40,893 nucleotides of DNA from Gammaproteobacteria bacterium (GTDB taxonomy: Bacteria; Pseudomonadota; Gammaproteobacteria; Steroidobacterales; Steroidobacteraceae). The position numbers were made by a program, and so were the translations under genes. This document shows, piece by piece, positions 34,476 through 40,893 of this stretch. Within the stretch, counting starts at the first letter, position 1; every line of letters starts with the position of its first letter. The notes under the pieces are model-generated. The model searched no databases. It was not told the DNA's origin and saw nothing but the letters and a program-made list of their open reading frames with translations. Location: assembly GCA_003132425.1 (NCBI GenBank), contig PKXS01000105.1:15896-56788 (forward strand), written 5' to 3'.

Positions 34476-35230
34476 CGCACGTCGAGAATCAGCCATCCTT
34501 CGGGGATCGGCTCGCCGCGAGGCGGCAGAGCTTCGATCCGAGCGGTGTAGATCCCTGCCGAGAGACCGGTGGTATTGAAGGTCAGTTGCAATTCGCCGTT
34601 CGAGTCTTTCAGCAAATTCTCGAGAATGAGCGCTCTTCCCTGATCTCTCTTGTCGACGATCATGCGAAATTGCATCAATTTCGTATAGCTCATATCGATA
34701 TGCAAATCCACGAGCTCCGGCGCGCTGCGAGTGACGACGATCCGAGCACGGTCCATGCCGGGAGCGCGGTCGGGAGACACGCGCAGATTGTTTTGCGTTG
34801 CCGGCTGCACCAGGGTGCCTTGCTGCATCAGCGTCCGGGTGTCCTCGAGCTCGCCGCGCAATAGCATGTATTTTCCAACAACGGTCCAGAAAGCCATTAG
34901 GCTCAGTACCGCGACGACACCCAAGCCGATCGAGAAATAAGTGGTCTTCCACCACGGCGGCGGCGGCTCGGTTAAATCCTGCGGCTGGCCGCTCGCGTCC
35001 AGCAGCTTTAGCGTCGCGTGCGCGCGCTCGGATAATTTCAACTCGTCCAAGTATTCGGGATGAGCGCGGCACCAGTTCTCAAGATCGCGAGCGCCCTTGT
35101 AGGGCAGCTTATTTTCCAGATAGCGTTCAATAAGCTGGTGATCTTCGATGAACTTGCGATCGAAGCGCGCCGCAGCAGGCTGCGCATTCCCTGCTGAGGC
35201 GGTGCGAACGTTCACGGCCGGGCATTCCAT
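34472..35230 (-). CDS. Single-pass membrane protein of unknown function
   Basis: A 252-residue protein I do not recognise. The cytoplasmic N-terminus (residues 1-95) contains DHQLIERYLENKLPYKGARD and LENWCRAHPEYLDELKLSER, which has the rhythm of anti-sigma-factor N-terminal domains but lacks the zinc-binding HxxxCxxC. One membrane segment is clear (TYFSIGLGVVAVLSLMAFWT, about 97-116), followed by a periplasmic part ending in a beta-sandwich-like sequence (LQLTFNTTGLSAGIYTARIE). It is convergent with ybbP (4-nt overlap) and downstream of the LCAT-like gene. No neighbouring sigma factor gene is present. Confidence 0.75.
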   Translation of the reverse strand: MECPAVNVRTASAGNAQPAAARFDRKFIEDHQLIERYLENKLPYKGARDLENWCRAHPEYLDELKLSERAHATLKLLDASGQPQDLTEPPPPWWKTTYFSIGLGVVAVLSLMAFWTVVGKYMLLRGELEDTRTLMQQGTLVQPATQNNLRVSPDRAPGMDRARIVVTRSAPELVDLHIDMSYTKLMQFRMIVDKRDQGRALILENLLKDSNGELQLTFNTTGLSAGIYTARIEALPPRGEPIPEGWLILDVR

Positions 35231-35327
35231 TAGGCCCCAATAGTGCCGAATTTCACGGCCGCAATATGTGAAATGATCGGCAGAAGCAACAACTAACCGC
35301 CCTCATTGTTGAACGCCGTCACAAGAG

Positions 35328-35358
35328 CGCGGCGCTTGGCGCCGTTCTGCGCGCCGCG
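35328..35358 (-). terminator. GC-rich hairpin downstream of the LCAT-like gene
   Basis: CGCGGCGC at 35328-35335 pairs with GCGCCGCG at 35351-35358 around a 15-nt loop that itself contains GGCGCC. It lies directly after the hydrolase stop on the minus strand. No clear T-tract follows on that strand, so termination is uncertain. The rest of 35231-35327 shows nothing recognisable. Confidence 0.35.
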
Positions 35359-35365
35359 TGGGGAT

Positions 35366-36643
35366 TTACGGACGTCCGCTGTCCAAATCCGCCAGCGCCG
35401 CTTCACGCTGCGCCGAATTGAGGCGCCGCCAATCGATCTTCCTGCGGCCGTCCCTGCGCAGCTGTGCGTCGTCGACGCTGCGCAAGGGATCGCGCCGTCG
35501 GCTCCAGCGCCGCGGCAATGCCCCGGTGCGCCCATGCCGAACAAGATCGATTGCGGCTTGAATCACTTGCGCGTTGTTCGCGAGGTTGCCGTGCAACTCT
35601 TCGACAAAGTAAGTCTTGAGTTTGGGCAGTAATGCCGAGGCAAGCGGTACCGTGCCATCCCCGTTCATGTCCAAGGCGTACTCAAATCCGGCGGCCGTGC
35701 GGCGCACGCCGACCACCGTCTCCTGGTTGACGCCGACGATTTGGAACATGCGGGAATCCGGCCGGGCGAGCCCGGCTCGCGCCGCCGCTGCCTGCCCGAG
35801 TAGCCGCGCATTGGGCGCTGGGCCATCCGCGGGCCAGCAGCCGGGATCGAAAAGGTTGATTCGGCTCAGGCGCCGGGCGGTCGGCAGCAACTGATAGAGA
35901 CCGGGAAAAGTGCCGAAGACCTTTTCGGCGAGGTACTCGGGCGAGTGCTTGCGATCCAGCGTCGCGAGCTTTCGCACAAATGGGTACGTGCCGCGCAGGG
36001 CCTGTATGGGCGCGAAGGATCCATCGTTGGGCGTTCCCAGCAAAATGAGCCTGCGTACATAGCGCTTCGCCAATTTGCCGGCGGCCATTCGCGCAATCAG
36101 ACCGCCCATGCTGTGCGCAATCAACGTGACCGGTTTGGCATCGGCGGCAATGTGAGCCGCGAGAGCCGTCCCCAGCTCATCGAGCCCTAGGCGCCAATCG
36201 TAGGGAAAGAATGCGGCGTCACAACCGTCCAACTGCAGTTTCAGTTTCAGCTTCGCATAAGAGAACAGCAGCACGCCGCTGGACCGCAGCGCCTTGCCGG
36301 CGGGAAGCGTGAGGTTCGTCAAGCGGCCCGCCGCGATTTCCAGCGGATCAATCCACAGCACCCCGGACCGCGCGCCTCGATCGGCGTGGCCCAGCCGTGA
36401 ACCCATGATCCCGGGCAGGATCAGGACGCGCGGGCCGCGGCGCATTTTGGCTCTCTTGGCGGCTGCGGCCAGCACGGTGAGTTCTGCGTAGGCCTGAGCG
36501 CCGAAGTACTCGCGCAGGCTGTCCACGTGCGTGGACCCGGCCAGCGCGTCGAACACCGCGATGTCATCCGCCCTAAACGCCCAATCCGCATGGGTGAGGC
36601 GACGTGCAAGGGAATGCCGTGGGGCCGGCCGGCGCTTCGCCAT
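35366..36643 (-). CDS. LCAT/alpha-beta hydrolase family lipase-like protein
   Basis: A 425-residue alpha/beta hydrolase resembling the lecithin:cholesterol acyltransferase group. Visible elements are RVLILPGIMGSRLGHADRG (oxyanion region, about residues 72-90), the nucleophile elbow LIAHSMGGLIARM with Ser178, a middle lid region with many Leu/Ala, ALDMNGDGTVPLASALLP carrying the probable acid residue, and VEELHGNLANN with the catalytic His. A basic tail (PRRWSRRRDPL) ends the protein. There is no obvious signal peptide, so a cytoplasmic or peripheral role is likely. Its stop is 135 nt upstream of the neighbouring membrane-protein gene and its start 18 nt downstream of oxyR. Confidence 0.85.
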   Translation of the reverse strand: MAKRRPAPRHSLARRLTHADWAFRADDIAVFDALAGSTHVDSLREYFGAQAYAELTVLAAAAKRAKMRRGPRVLILPGIMGSRLGHADRGARSGVLWIDPLEIAAGRLTNLTLPAGKALRSSGVLLFSYAKLKLKLQLDGCDAAFFPYDWRLGLDELGTALAAHIAADAKPVTLIAHSMGGLIARMAAGKLAKRYVRRLILLGTPNDGSFAPIQALRGTYPFVRKLATLDRKHSPEYLAEKVFGTFPGLYQLLPTARRLSRINLFDPGCWPADGPAPNARLLGQAAAARAGLARPDSRMFQIVGVNQETVVGVRRTAAGFEYALDMNGDGTVPLASALLPKLKTYFVEELHGNLANNAQVIQAAIDLVRHGRTGALPRRWSRRRDPLRSVDDAQLRRDGRRKIDWRRLNSAQREAALADLDSGRP

Positions 36644-36661
36644 GGCGGGGTCCGCGAAGAC

Positions 36662-37558
36662 TCAGCTATTGCCGGTCATGACGCGAGCCACGACGTCGCA
36701 CACCGCCGAGATCACGGCGGTCCGCGTGCTGGATTTGCGCCAAACCGCACCTACCGTGCGCGATGGGACGGGTTTGGCGAATTGCCGTATCGTGAGGCCC
36801 CGCTGTGATCCGAACGGCGACTCCACGGCTAATTCCGGAAGCAGAGTGATGCCGAGACCAGCCACCACCATCTGCCGCAGTGTCTCGAGGCTCGTCGCTC
36901 GAAAGTCCTCCGGCTCGCGAATGTCGACACGGCTGCACACTTCCAGCGCCTGGTCGCGCAGGCAATGACCATCCTCCAGAAGCAGCAAGGTGTGCCCCTT
37001 CAAATCCTGCGCTCTGATCGTCGATTTCTTGGCCAACGGGTGGCCGTTGGGCAGCGCCACCGTGAAAGACTCCTTATATAGCTCACGCACATCCAAGCCG
37101 TCCGGCGCCGTCGGCAGCGCCATGATGCCGAGATCGATTTCGCCGTCGCGCAGCCGCTTGAGCAGGGGCTCGGTTTGATGCTCGTAGAGCATGAGGCCGA
37201 GGTGCGGCAACGCTTTGCGGATCTTTCGCGTGACACGCGGCAGCAAGTACGGGCCGATGGTAGGGATCAAGGCCATCTTGAGCTTGCCGGTGAAAGGATC
37301 GGTGTTGTTGCGGGCCAGGGCGATGATCTCCTCGCCTTCTCCGAGCATGCGGCGCGCTCGCACTACTACCTGTTTGCCCACCTCGGTGAGCTGCACGTTG
37401 TTCGGCTGGCGCTCCACCAGCTTCACTCCCAAGTACTCTTCTAGTTTCTTCAGTTGCGCCGACAGCGTCGGTTGGCTCACGAAGGTCCGCTCGGCCGCCC
37501 TGCCGAAATGCCCCGTGTCGGCCAGCGCGACCAAATACTTGAGATCCTTGAGATTCAT
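36662..37558 (-). CDS. oxyR: Hydrogen peroxide-sensing regulator OxyR
   Basis: OxyR is a LysR-family activator switched on by disulfide formation. The 298-residue protein begins MNLKDLKYLVALADTGHFGR with the winged helix-turn-helix (RAAERTFVSQPTLSAQLKKL). The redox pair is exactly at Cys199 and Cys208 in GHCLRDQALEVC, the numbering of E. coli OxyR, which separates it from other LysR proteins. It is divergent from ahpC, with an OxyR box between them, so it probably represses itself and activates ahpC under peroxide stress. Confidence 0.96.
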   Translation of the reverse strand: MNLKDLKYLVALADTGHFGRAAERTFVSQPTLSAQLKKLEEYLGVKLVERQPNNVQLTEVGKQVVVRARRMLGEGEEIIALARNNTDPFTGKLKMALIPTIGPYLLPRVTRKIRKALPHLGLMLYEHQTEPLLKRLRDGEIDLGIMALPTAPDGLDVRELYKESFTVALPNGHPLAKKSTIRAQDLKGHTLLLLEDGHCLRDQALEVCSRVDIREPEDFRATSLETLRQMVVAGLGITLLPELAVESPFGSQRGLTIRQFAKPVPSRTVGAVWRKSSTRTAVISAVCDVVARVMTGNS

Positions 37559-37586
37559 CTTTGTGCATCGCCGGGGGTACTTATCA

Positions 37587-37623
37587 ATAGATATAACCTA
37601 TCTATTCGATAGTATCAATTCAT
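37587..37623. promoter_or_regulatory. OxyR binding site between oxyR and ahpC
   Basis: Known OxyR sites have four ATAG/CTAT elements at 10-bp spacing (ATAGnTnnnAnCTAT, 7 nt, repeated). Here 37587-37601 (ATAGATATAACCTAT) is a perfect first half including the inner T and A. After a 7-nt gap ATAG occurs at 37609-37612, with a weaker last element TCAT at 37620-37623. The site starts 29 nt from the oxyR start and ends 67 nt before ahpC, suitable for divergent control. Confidence 0.9.
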
Positions 37624-37689
37624 TTCAGTAATTGGCCGCCGCCTGTCATTCTGTGCTCTGAAATCAATGACTGCTCGAGGAATAGCTCC

Positions 37690-38253
37690 ATGTCGCTTAT
37701 CAACACTGAAATAAAACCGTTCAAGGCTACTGCCTATCACAATGGCGAGTTCGTGCCGCTGACGAACGAGGACTTCAAGGGAAAATGGTCGGTCGTGGTG
37801 TTCTACCCCGCTGATTTCACCTTCGTTTGCCCGACGGAACTCGGAGATCTTGCCGACAACTATGCGGCGTTCCAGAAGCTGGGGGTGGAAATCTACGCCG
37901 TGTCGACCGATACGCATTTTGCGCACAAGGCTTGGCACGACACCTCCGATACGATCAGGAAGGTGCAATACCCGCTTGTCGGCGATCCGACCTCGGTATT
38001 GGCGCGCAATTTCCAAGTGTTGATCGAGGAAGAAGGGCTGGCTCTGCGCGGCACCTTTGTCATCGACCCGGCCGGCAAGATCAAGATCATCGAGGTACAC
38101 GACAATGGAATCGGCCGCGATGCGAAGGAGCTGCTGCGCAAGGTGCAAGCCGCGCAATATGTCGCGGCGAATCCCGGTGAGGCGTGCCCGGCGAAGTGGA
38201 CTCCCGGGGCGCAGACGCTGACGCCGTCTGTTGATTTGGTCGGCAGGATTTGA
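37690..38253 (+). CDS. ahpC: Alkyl hydroperoxide reductase subunit C (2-Cys peroxiredoxin)
   Basis: AhpC reduces hydrogen peroxide and organic peroxides in the cytoplasm. The 187-residue protein has the peroxidatic Cys47 in DFTFVCPTE and the resolving Cys166 in GEACPAKW, and ends [11 protein letters not shown], as in E. coli AhpC. ATG 37690 follows AGGAA. No ahpF reductase gene is present next to it, so the electron donor (AhpF elsewhere, thioredoxin or AhpD) is unknown. Expression is probably driven by OxyR from the upstream box. Confidence 0.97.
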   Translation: MSLINTEIKPFKATAYHNGEFVPLTNEDFKGKWSVVVFYPADFTFVCPTELGDLADNYAAFQKLGVEIYAVSTDTHFAHKAWHDTSDTIRKVQYPLVGDPTSVLARNFQVLIEEEGLALRGTFVIDPAGKIKIIEVHDNGIGRDAKELLRKVQAAQYVAANPGEACPAKWTPGAQTLTPSVDLVGRI

Positions 38254-38362
38254 AGTCGCTCGACCCGCGCCTACAGTCGCGGTTGCAGGGATATCTTGCG
38301 CCGCCGCCCAATCGGCGCCGCCCCGAGTACAATGGCGGTGCGGTAAGCTTAAGAGGGCGTCG

Positions 38363-38836
38363 ATGTCGTCAGTTGCACCACCCACCAGATTTTCATCCGG
38401 CGTGGTTGTGGTCAGCCTCGTCGAGCGCAAGCTGAAGTTTCTTTTGTTGCGCGCCTATCGGAATTGGGATTTTCCGAAAGGTCTCGTGGAAGCGGGCGAA
38501 GAGCCGATCGATGCCGCCGTGCGCGAGGTACGCGAAGAGACGGCGCTGGACGACATATCCTTCGACTGGGGAACGGTGTACTTCGACACCGGGCCCTACA
38601 ACAAGGGCAAAATTTCGCGCTACTACATCGCGCGCAGCAAGGAAGTGAAGGTGAGCCTCCCTATAAACCCGGAATTGGGCGTGCCGGAACACCAAGAAGC
38701 CCGCTGGGTCGACGTCGACAGGGCTCTTGCCATGGTCTCGCCCCGCCTGCTGCCCGTGGTGCGATGGGCCTATGGCGTCGTCAATCACGGTCCGATGCTG
38801 GCGCAGACGGGCAGCCCGCGCGCAAATCTCAGTTGA
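38363..38836 (+). CDS. Nudix hydrolase, diadenosine tetraphosphatase-like
   Basis: A 157-residue protein from ATG 38363 (purine-rich AAGAGGG upstream). The Nudix box GLVEAGEEPIDAAVREVREE, continuing TAL, fits GX5EX7REUXEEXGU except that the usual Gly near its end is Ala. The NWDFPKG before the box and GKISRYYIARSKE after it resemble bis(5'-nucleosyl)-tetraphosphatase (asymmetric) and related diphosphatases. The upstream in-frame extension to 38231 overlaps ahpC and is unlikely. The 3' end overlaps the convergent PhzF pseudogene by 8 nt. Substrate not determinable. Confidence 0.9.
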   Translation: MSSVAPPTRFSSGVVVVSLVERKLKFLLLRAYRNWDFPKGLVEAGEEPIDAAVREVREETALDDISFDWGTVYFDTGPYNKGKISRYYIARSKEVKVSLPINPELGVPEHQEARWVDVDRALAMVSPRLLPVVRWAYGVVNHGPMLAQTGSPRANLS

Positions 38837-39477
38837 TGCAAAGGCTGCCCCGGGCGATTTCGATCACCTCGCCGCCGACGAAGACTTTTCGCTGTTCACT
38901 CACCTCGAGATACAGCGCTGAGGGCCGGCCGACTGCCTCGCCCTGAGCAATCTGCAGATTCACGGGCAGCGGCCGCTGCATGGCGAGACACCATCCACCG
39001 AAATTAGCTGTTGCGGAACCCGTCGCCGGGTCTTCGAGGTACGCGGCGACGCGCGGCGCAGCGCATCCTCCGAGGTGAGCGGCACGATCAACTGTTCCTT
39101 GCCGGCCTTGACCCACAGGGATCTGTCGCCAATATCGCTCTGCTCACGGCCAAGCGCGTGGCCCAAACGCGCACGCGGGACTTGCAGCTCGCGCCACGTG
39201 GCCGGCGGCGCCGTCAATGTCCAGCGGTCGCCCTGCGCGCTCACCTCAATCAGTCCAGCCTACATTTCCAATAGCAGCGTGTCGCCGCCCAGATTCAAAG
39301 CGCGGCACACATGCGCCGTACCCAGTGTCGGGTGGCCGGCGAACGGCATTTCACAACTTGGCGTAAAAATCCGCACCTTCGCGGCGCCGCGTTCTCGAAT
39401 ACACACAGTGCGTTGCCGGTGAGCGGCCCTCGGCCGTCGGTGAAGACGTTGACGATGCGAAACGCGTGGGTCCCCAT
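38829..39477 (-). pseudogene. PhzF family isomerase-like protein, decayed
   Basis: PhzF-fold remains are spread over different frames. From ATG 39477, MGTHAFRIVNVFTDGRGPLT with GNALCVFENA is the family N-terminus. Sequence then jumps frame to VRIFTPSCEMPFAGHPTLGT, with about 35 family residues missing between. An in-frame TAG lies at 39262-39260, after which the same frame resumes as IEVSAQGDRWTLTAPPATWR and LWVKAGKEQLIVPLTSEDAL. A second jump, with many residues missing, leads to AAYLEDPATGSATANFGGWC and the C-terminus, stop at 38829. Two frameshifts with deletions plus a nonsense codon mean no PhzF protein can be made. Sequencing errors alone would not explain the missing segments. Confidence 0.88.
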
Positions 39478-39525
39478 GGTCGACCCAGTATTTGGGCGAC
39501 CCACGCCTGCCGCCGCCCTCCCCCT

Positions 39526-39675
39526 TTACGGGCGCACTACCAGTACGGGGGCCGGCGCGACGACCGCGACACGGGGGCCGCCCCAATAGCCGCGGTGATA
39601 TCCATAGGGCGCAACAACACAGCCTGCGGTGGCAATAAAAGTCAATGGAATCAATAACTTAAACAGCCGTTTCAT
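39526..39675 (-). CDS. Small putative lipoprotein (49 residues)
   Basis: ATG at 39675-39673 is preceded by AAAGGAG with 8-nt spacing, a near-ideal ribosome binding site. The 49-residue product starts MKRLFKLLIPLTFIATAGCV, a clear lipoprotein signal with Cys19. It continues with a short Tyr/Gly/Val/Pro-rich mature part (APYGYHRGYWGGPRVAVVA) ending VLVVRP before TAA at 39528-39526. The composition resembles small YXXG/Pro-rich envelope lipoproteins, but I cannot name it. It lies between the PhzF remnant and yebC; 39676-39843 holds no gene. Confidence 0.72.
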   Translation of the reverse strand: MKRLFKLLIPLTFIATAGCVVAPYGYHRGYWGGPRVAVVAPAPVLVVRP

Positions 39676-39796
39676 AACGCCAACTCCTTTGTTTCTCGGT
39701 CTATGGAGAACAACGTGGGGCCGGCGTCAGGGATGACAGCATGAGCAGGCTAATAGGATGAAAAATGCTTAAGGCGCGACCGGCCGCCCCGCCATT

Positions 39797-39814
39797 CATT
39801 AAGAGTTCTTAATG
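39797..39814. repeat. 18-bp AT-rich perfect palindrome
   Basis: CATTAAGA at 39797-39804 and TCTTAATG at 39807-39814 flank GT at the centre. It lies 30 nt downstream of the yebC stop and about 122 nt upstream of the small lipoprotein start, both on the minus strand. It could be an operator for the lipoprotein gene or a weak 3' hairpin for yebC; there is no T-tract. Confidence 0.5.
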
Positions 39815-39843
39815 CTTCGGGCAAGGAAGGGGAGCGACGCCGC

Positions 39844-40569
39844 TCATGCCAAAGTATGAAAGACCTTTTGCACGTCGTCGTCCTGTTCGAGTTTGTCGAT
39901 CAAGCTCAACACTTCCGCCGCCTGATCCTCCGGCAGCTCGATCGGCACAGCGCAGATGTATTCATGCTCTGCGGACAGCGGCGCGATGCCGCGAGCCTCG
40001 AGTGCTTCCTGAAGCTTGCCGAAGTCATTGAACGCGCAGCGAATCACCAGTTGTGGTTCGCCTTTTTCGCCGGTGCTCTCCCCCATTTCCTCGAGCCCGT
40101 GGTCGATCAGATCCAGCTCGAGTTCGTCGTGATCCTTGACGCCCGCCGGGTCGAGGCGAAAGACGCCCATTTTCTTGAACAGGAAACTCACGCTGCCGCT
40201 GGTGCCAAGATTGCCGCTGCCTTTCGCAAAAATATTTCGCACGCTCCCGACGGTGCGCGTGGGATTATCAGTGGCGGTCTCGACCAATAAGGCCACGCCA
40301 TGCGGTGCGTAGCCCTCATATAAAATTTCTTGATAGTTCGCAGCCTCCTTGCCCGAGGCGCGCCGTATGGCCGCGTCCGTCTTGTCCTTCGGCATGTTGA
40401 CGGCGCGCGCGTTCTGCAGGATGCGCCTGAGCGTTGAGTTCGACGCGGGGTCGGGGCCGCCGGCGTTGACGGCCATCGCAATATCTTTGGCGACCCGCGT
40501 GAACTGCTTTGCCATGCGGTTCCAGCGCGCGAACATCGCGTGCTTCCTGACTTCGAATATGCGTCCCAT
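39844..40569 (-). CDS. yebC: YebC/PmpR family translation/transcription factor
   Basis: YebC-family proteins (TACO1 in mitochondria) help ribosomes through difficult sequences such as proline runs, and some members act as DNA-binding regulators. From ATG 40569 (AGGA upstream) the protein has 241 residues, beginning [20 protein letters not shown]. This differs from the usual MAGHSKWANIKHRK start of proteobacterial YebC and resembles, from memory, the Bacteroidetes-type MGRAFEFRK subgroup. The core is typical: [40 protein letters not shown] and a C-terminal acidic domain. An upstream ATG at 40617 adds 16 unlikely residues. It is divergent from the helicase gene. Confidence 0.93.
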   Translation of the reverse strand: MGRIFEVRKHAMFARWNRMAKQFTRVAKDIAMAVNAGGPDPASNSTLRRILQNARAVNMPKDKTDAAIRRASGKEAANYQEILYEGYAPHGVALLVETATDNPTRTVGSVRNIFAKGSGNLGTSGSVSFLFKKMGVFRLDPAGVKDHDELELDLIDHGLEEMGESTGEKGEPQLVIRCAFNDFGKLQEALEARGIAPLSAEHEYICAVPIELPEDQAAEVLSLIDKLEQDDDVQKVFHTLA

Positions 40570-40674
40570 AATTTTGCGTCCTACGATGCCGAATGCGGCC
40601 CGTTTCAGGACGCGCATGGTAGCAATACCCGGTCAAACCGCTAGACTTGCGGTTACTTCCCTAAGGCGTATCCC

Positions 40675-40893
40675 ATGAGTGCAGTCCCAGCGGACCCCAA
40701 CCCAAGCTGCGCAAGCTTCCGTGAACTGGCGCTCTCGGAACCCGTGCTGCGCGCGCTGACCGACGTCGGGTACGAATCACCGTCGCCTATTCAAGCCGCG
40801 ACCATCCCGGTCCTGTTATCCGGGGTCGATATGCTGGGGCAAGCACAAACCGGCACCGGCAAGACCGCTTCCTTCACCCTGCCGATGATCGAT
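40675..40893 (+). CDS. DEAD-box RNA helicase, N-terminal fragment (runs off window)
   Basis: The frame opens at ATG 40675 and stays open through the window end (73 codons). It shows the Q-motif and its upstream Phe ([36 protein letters not shown]) and Walker [15 protein letters not shown]. The arrangement is that of DeaD/CsdA- or RhlE-like cold-shock helicases; the diagnostic C-terminal domain is outside the window, so the subfamily is open. About 105 nt separate it from the divergent yebC start. Confidence 0.93.
   Translation, partial: MSAVPADPNPSCASFRELALSEPVLRALTDVGYESPSPIQAATIPVLLSGVDMLGQAQTGTGKTASFTLPMID

Noticed and set aside
34116-35072. 318-codon minus-strand frame across the ybbP 3' end
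   Set aside because: Overlaps ybbP and the membrane-protein gene in other frames; Arg/Ala-rich shadow composition.
1-40893. CRISPR arrays, tRNA or rRNA genes, restriction or defence systems
   Set aside because: No regularly spaced repeats, cloverleaf-like sequences, rRNA-like sequence or defence-gene motifs were recognised on either strand.

Overview
The window reads as chromosome of a GC-rich gammaproteobacterium. Evidence: the gmk-rpoZ-spoT-recG order, the mrcA/pilMNOPQ-aroK-aroB locus with mrcA divergent, tesA divergent from ybbA-ybbP, a textbook OxyR with a four-part OxyR box facing ahpC, and UbiC. The closest fit I can suggest is the Nevskiales/Steroidobacterales/Xanthomonadales neighbourhood; this is inferred from gene order and protein character, not from a search. 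Genes are tightly packed, with many 4-nt start/stop overlaps and frequent GTG and TTG starts. I see no tRNA, rRNA, CRISPR array, insertion sequence, prophage or integrase.

Layout. 1-7029 (minus): yicC-gmk-rpoZ-spoT-ridA-recG-ubiC (ubiC runs off the left edge), linking nucleotide supply, (p)ppGpp signalling, DNA repair and ubiquinone entry. 7094-10299 (plus): a PP2C-type phosphatase, rph, rdgB, hemW. 10300-10724: a non-coding stretch with an 80% AT segment and a cluster of DnaA-box-like 9-mers. 10725-15578 (plus): rpmE, gltA, a secreted PQQ-type beta-propeller protein and a Deg9-like secreted serine protease. 15588-18684 (minus): a degenerate nucleotidyltransferase-like protein and mrcA (PBP1A). 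18685-19069: a c-di-GMP-I (GEMM) riboswitch and a long leader. 19070-27946 (plus): pilMNOPQ, aroK, aroB, a dGTPase-like gene and hemE. 27931-29610 (minus): fadD. 29763-30633 (plus): a small lipoprotein and a two-repeat DUF3761 protein. 30677-34475: tesA (minus) divergent from ybbA-ybbP (plus). 34472-36643 (minus): a single-pass membrane protein of unknown role and an LCAT-like hydrolase. 36662-38253: oxyR and ahpC, divergent. 38363-38836: a Nudix hydrolase. 38829-39477: a decayed PhzF-family pseudogene. 39526-39675: a 49-residue lipoprotein gene. 39844-40569: a YebC-family gene of an unusual subtype. 40675 to the end: the start of a DEAD-box RNA helicase gene.

Most of the window is core housekeeping. 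The most interesting signals are regulatory. A well-preserved c-di-GMP-I aptamer begins within a few bases of the expected transcription start of the type IV pilus alignment/secretin operon. It is followed by about 240 nt of leader holding hairpins and two overlapping short reading frames. The rpmE upstream region, with DnaA boxes beside an AT-rich segment, is the second notable element. The Deg9-like protease pair and the degenerate nucleotidyltransferase are the least explained protein-coding parts.
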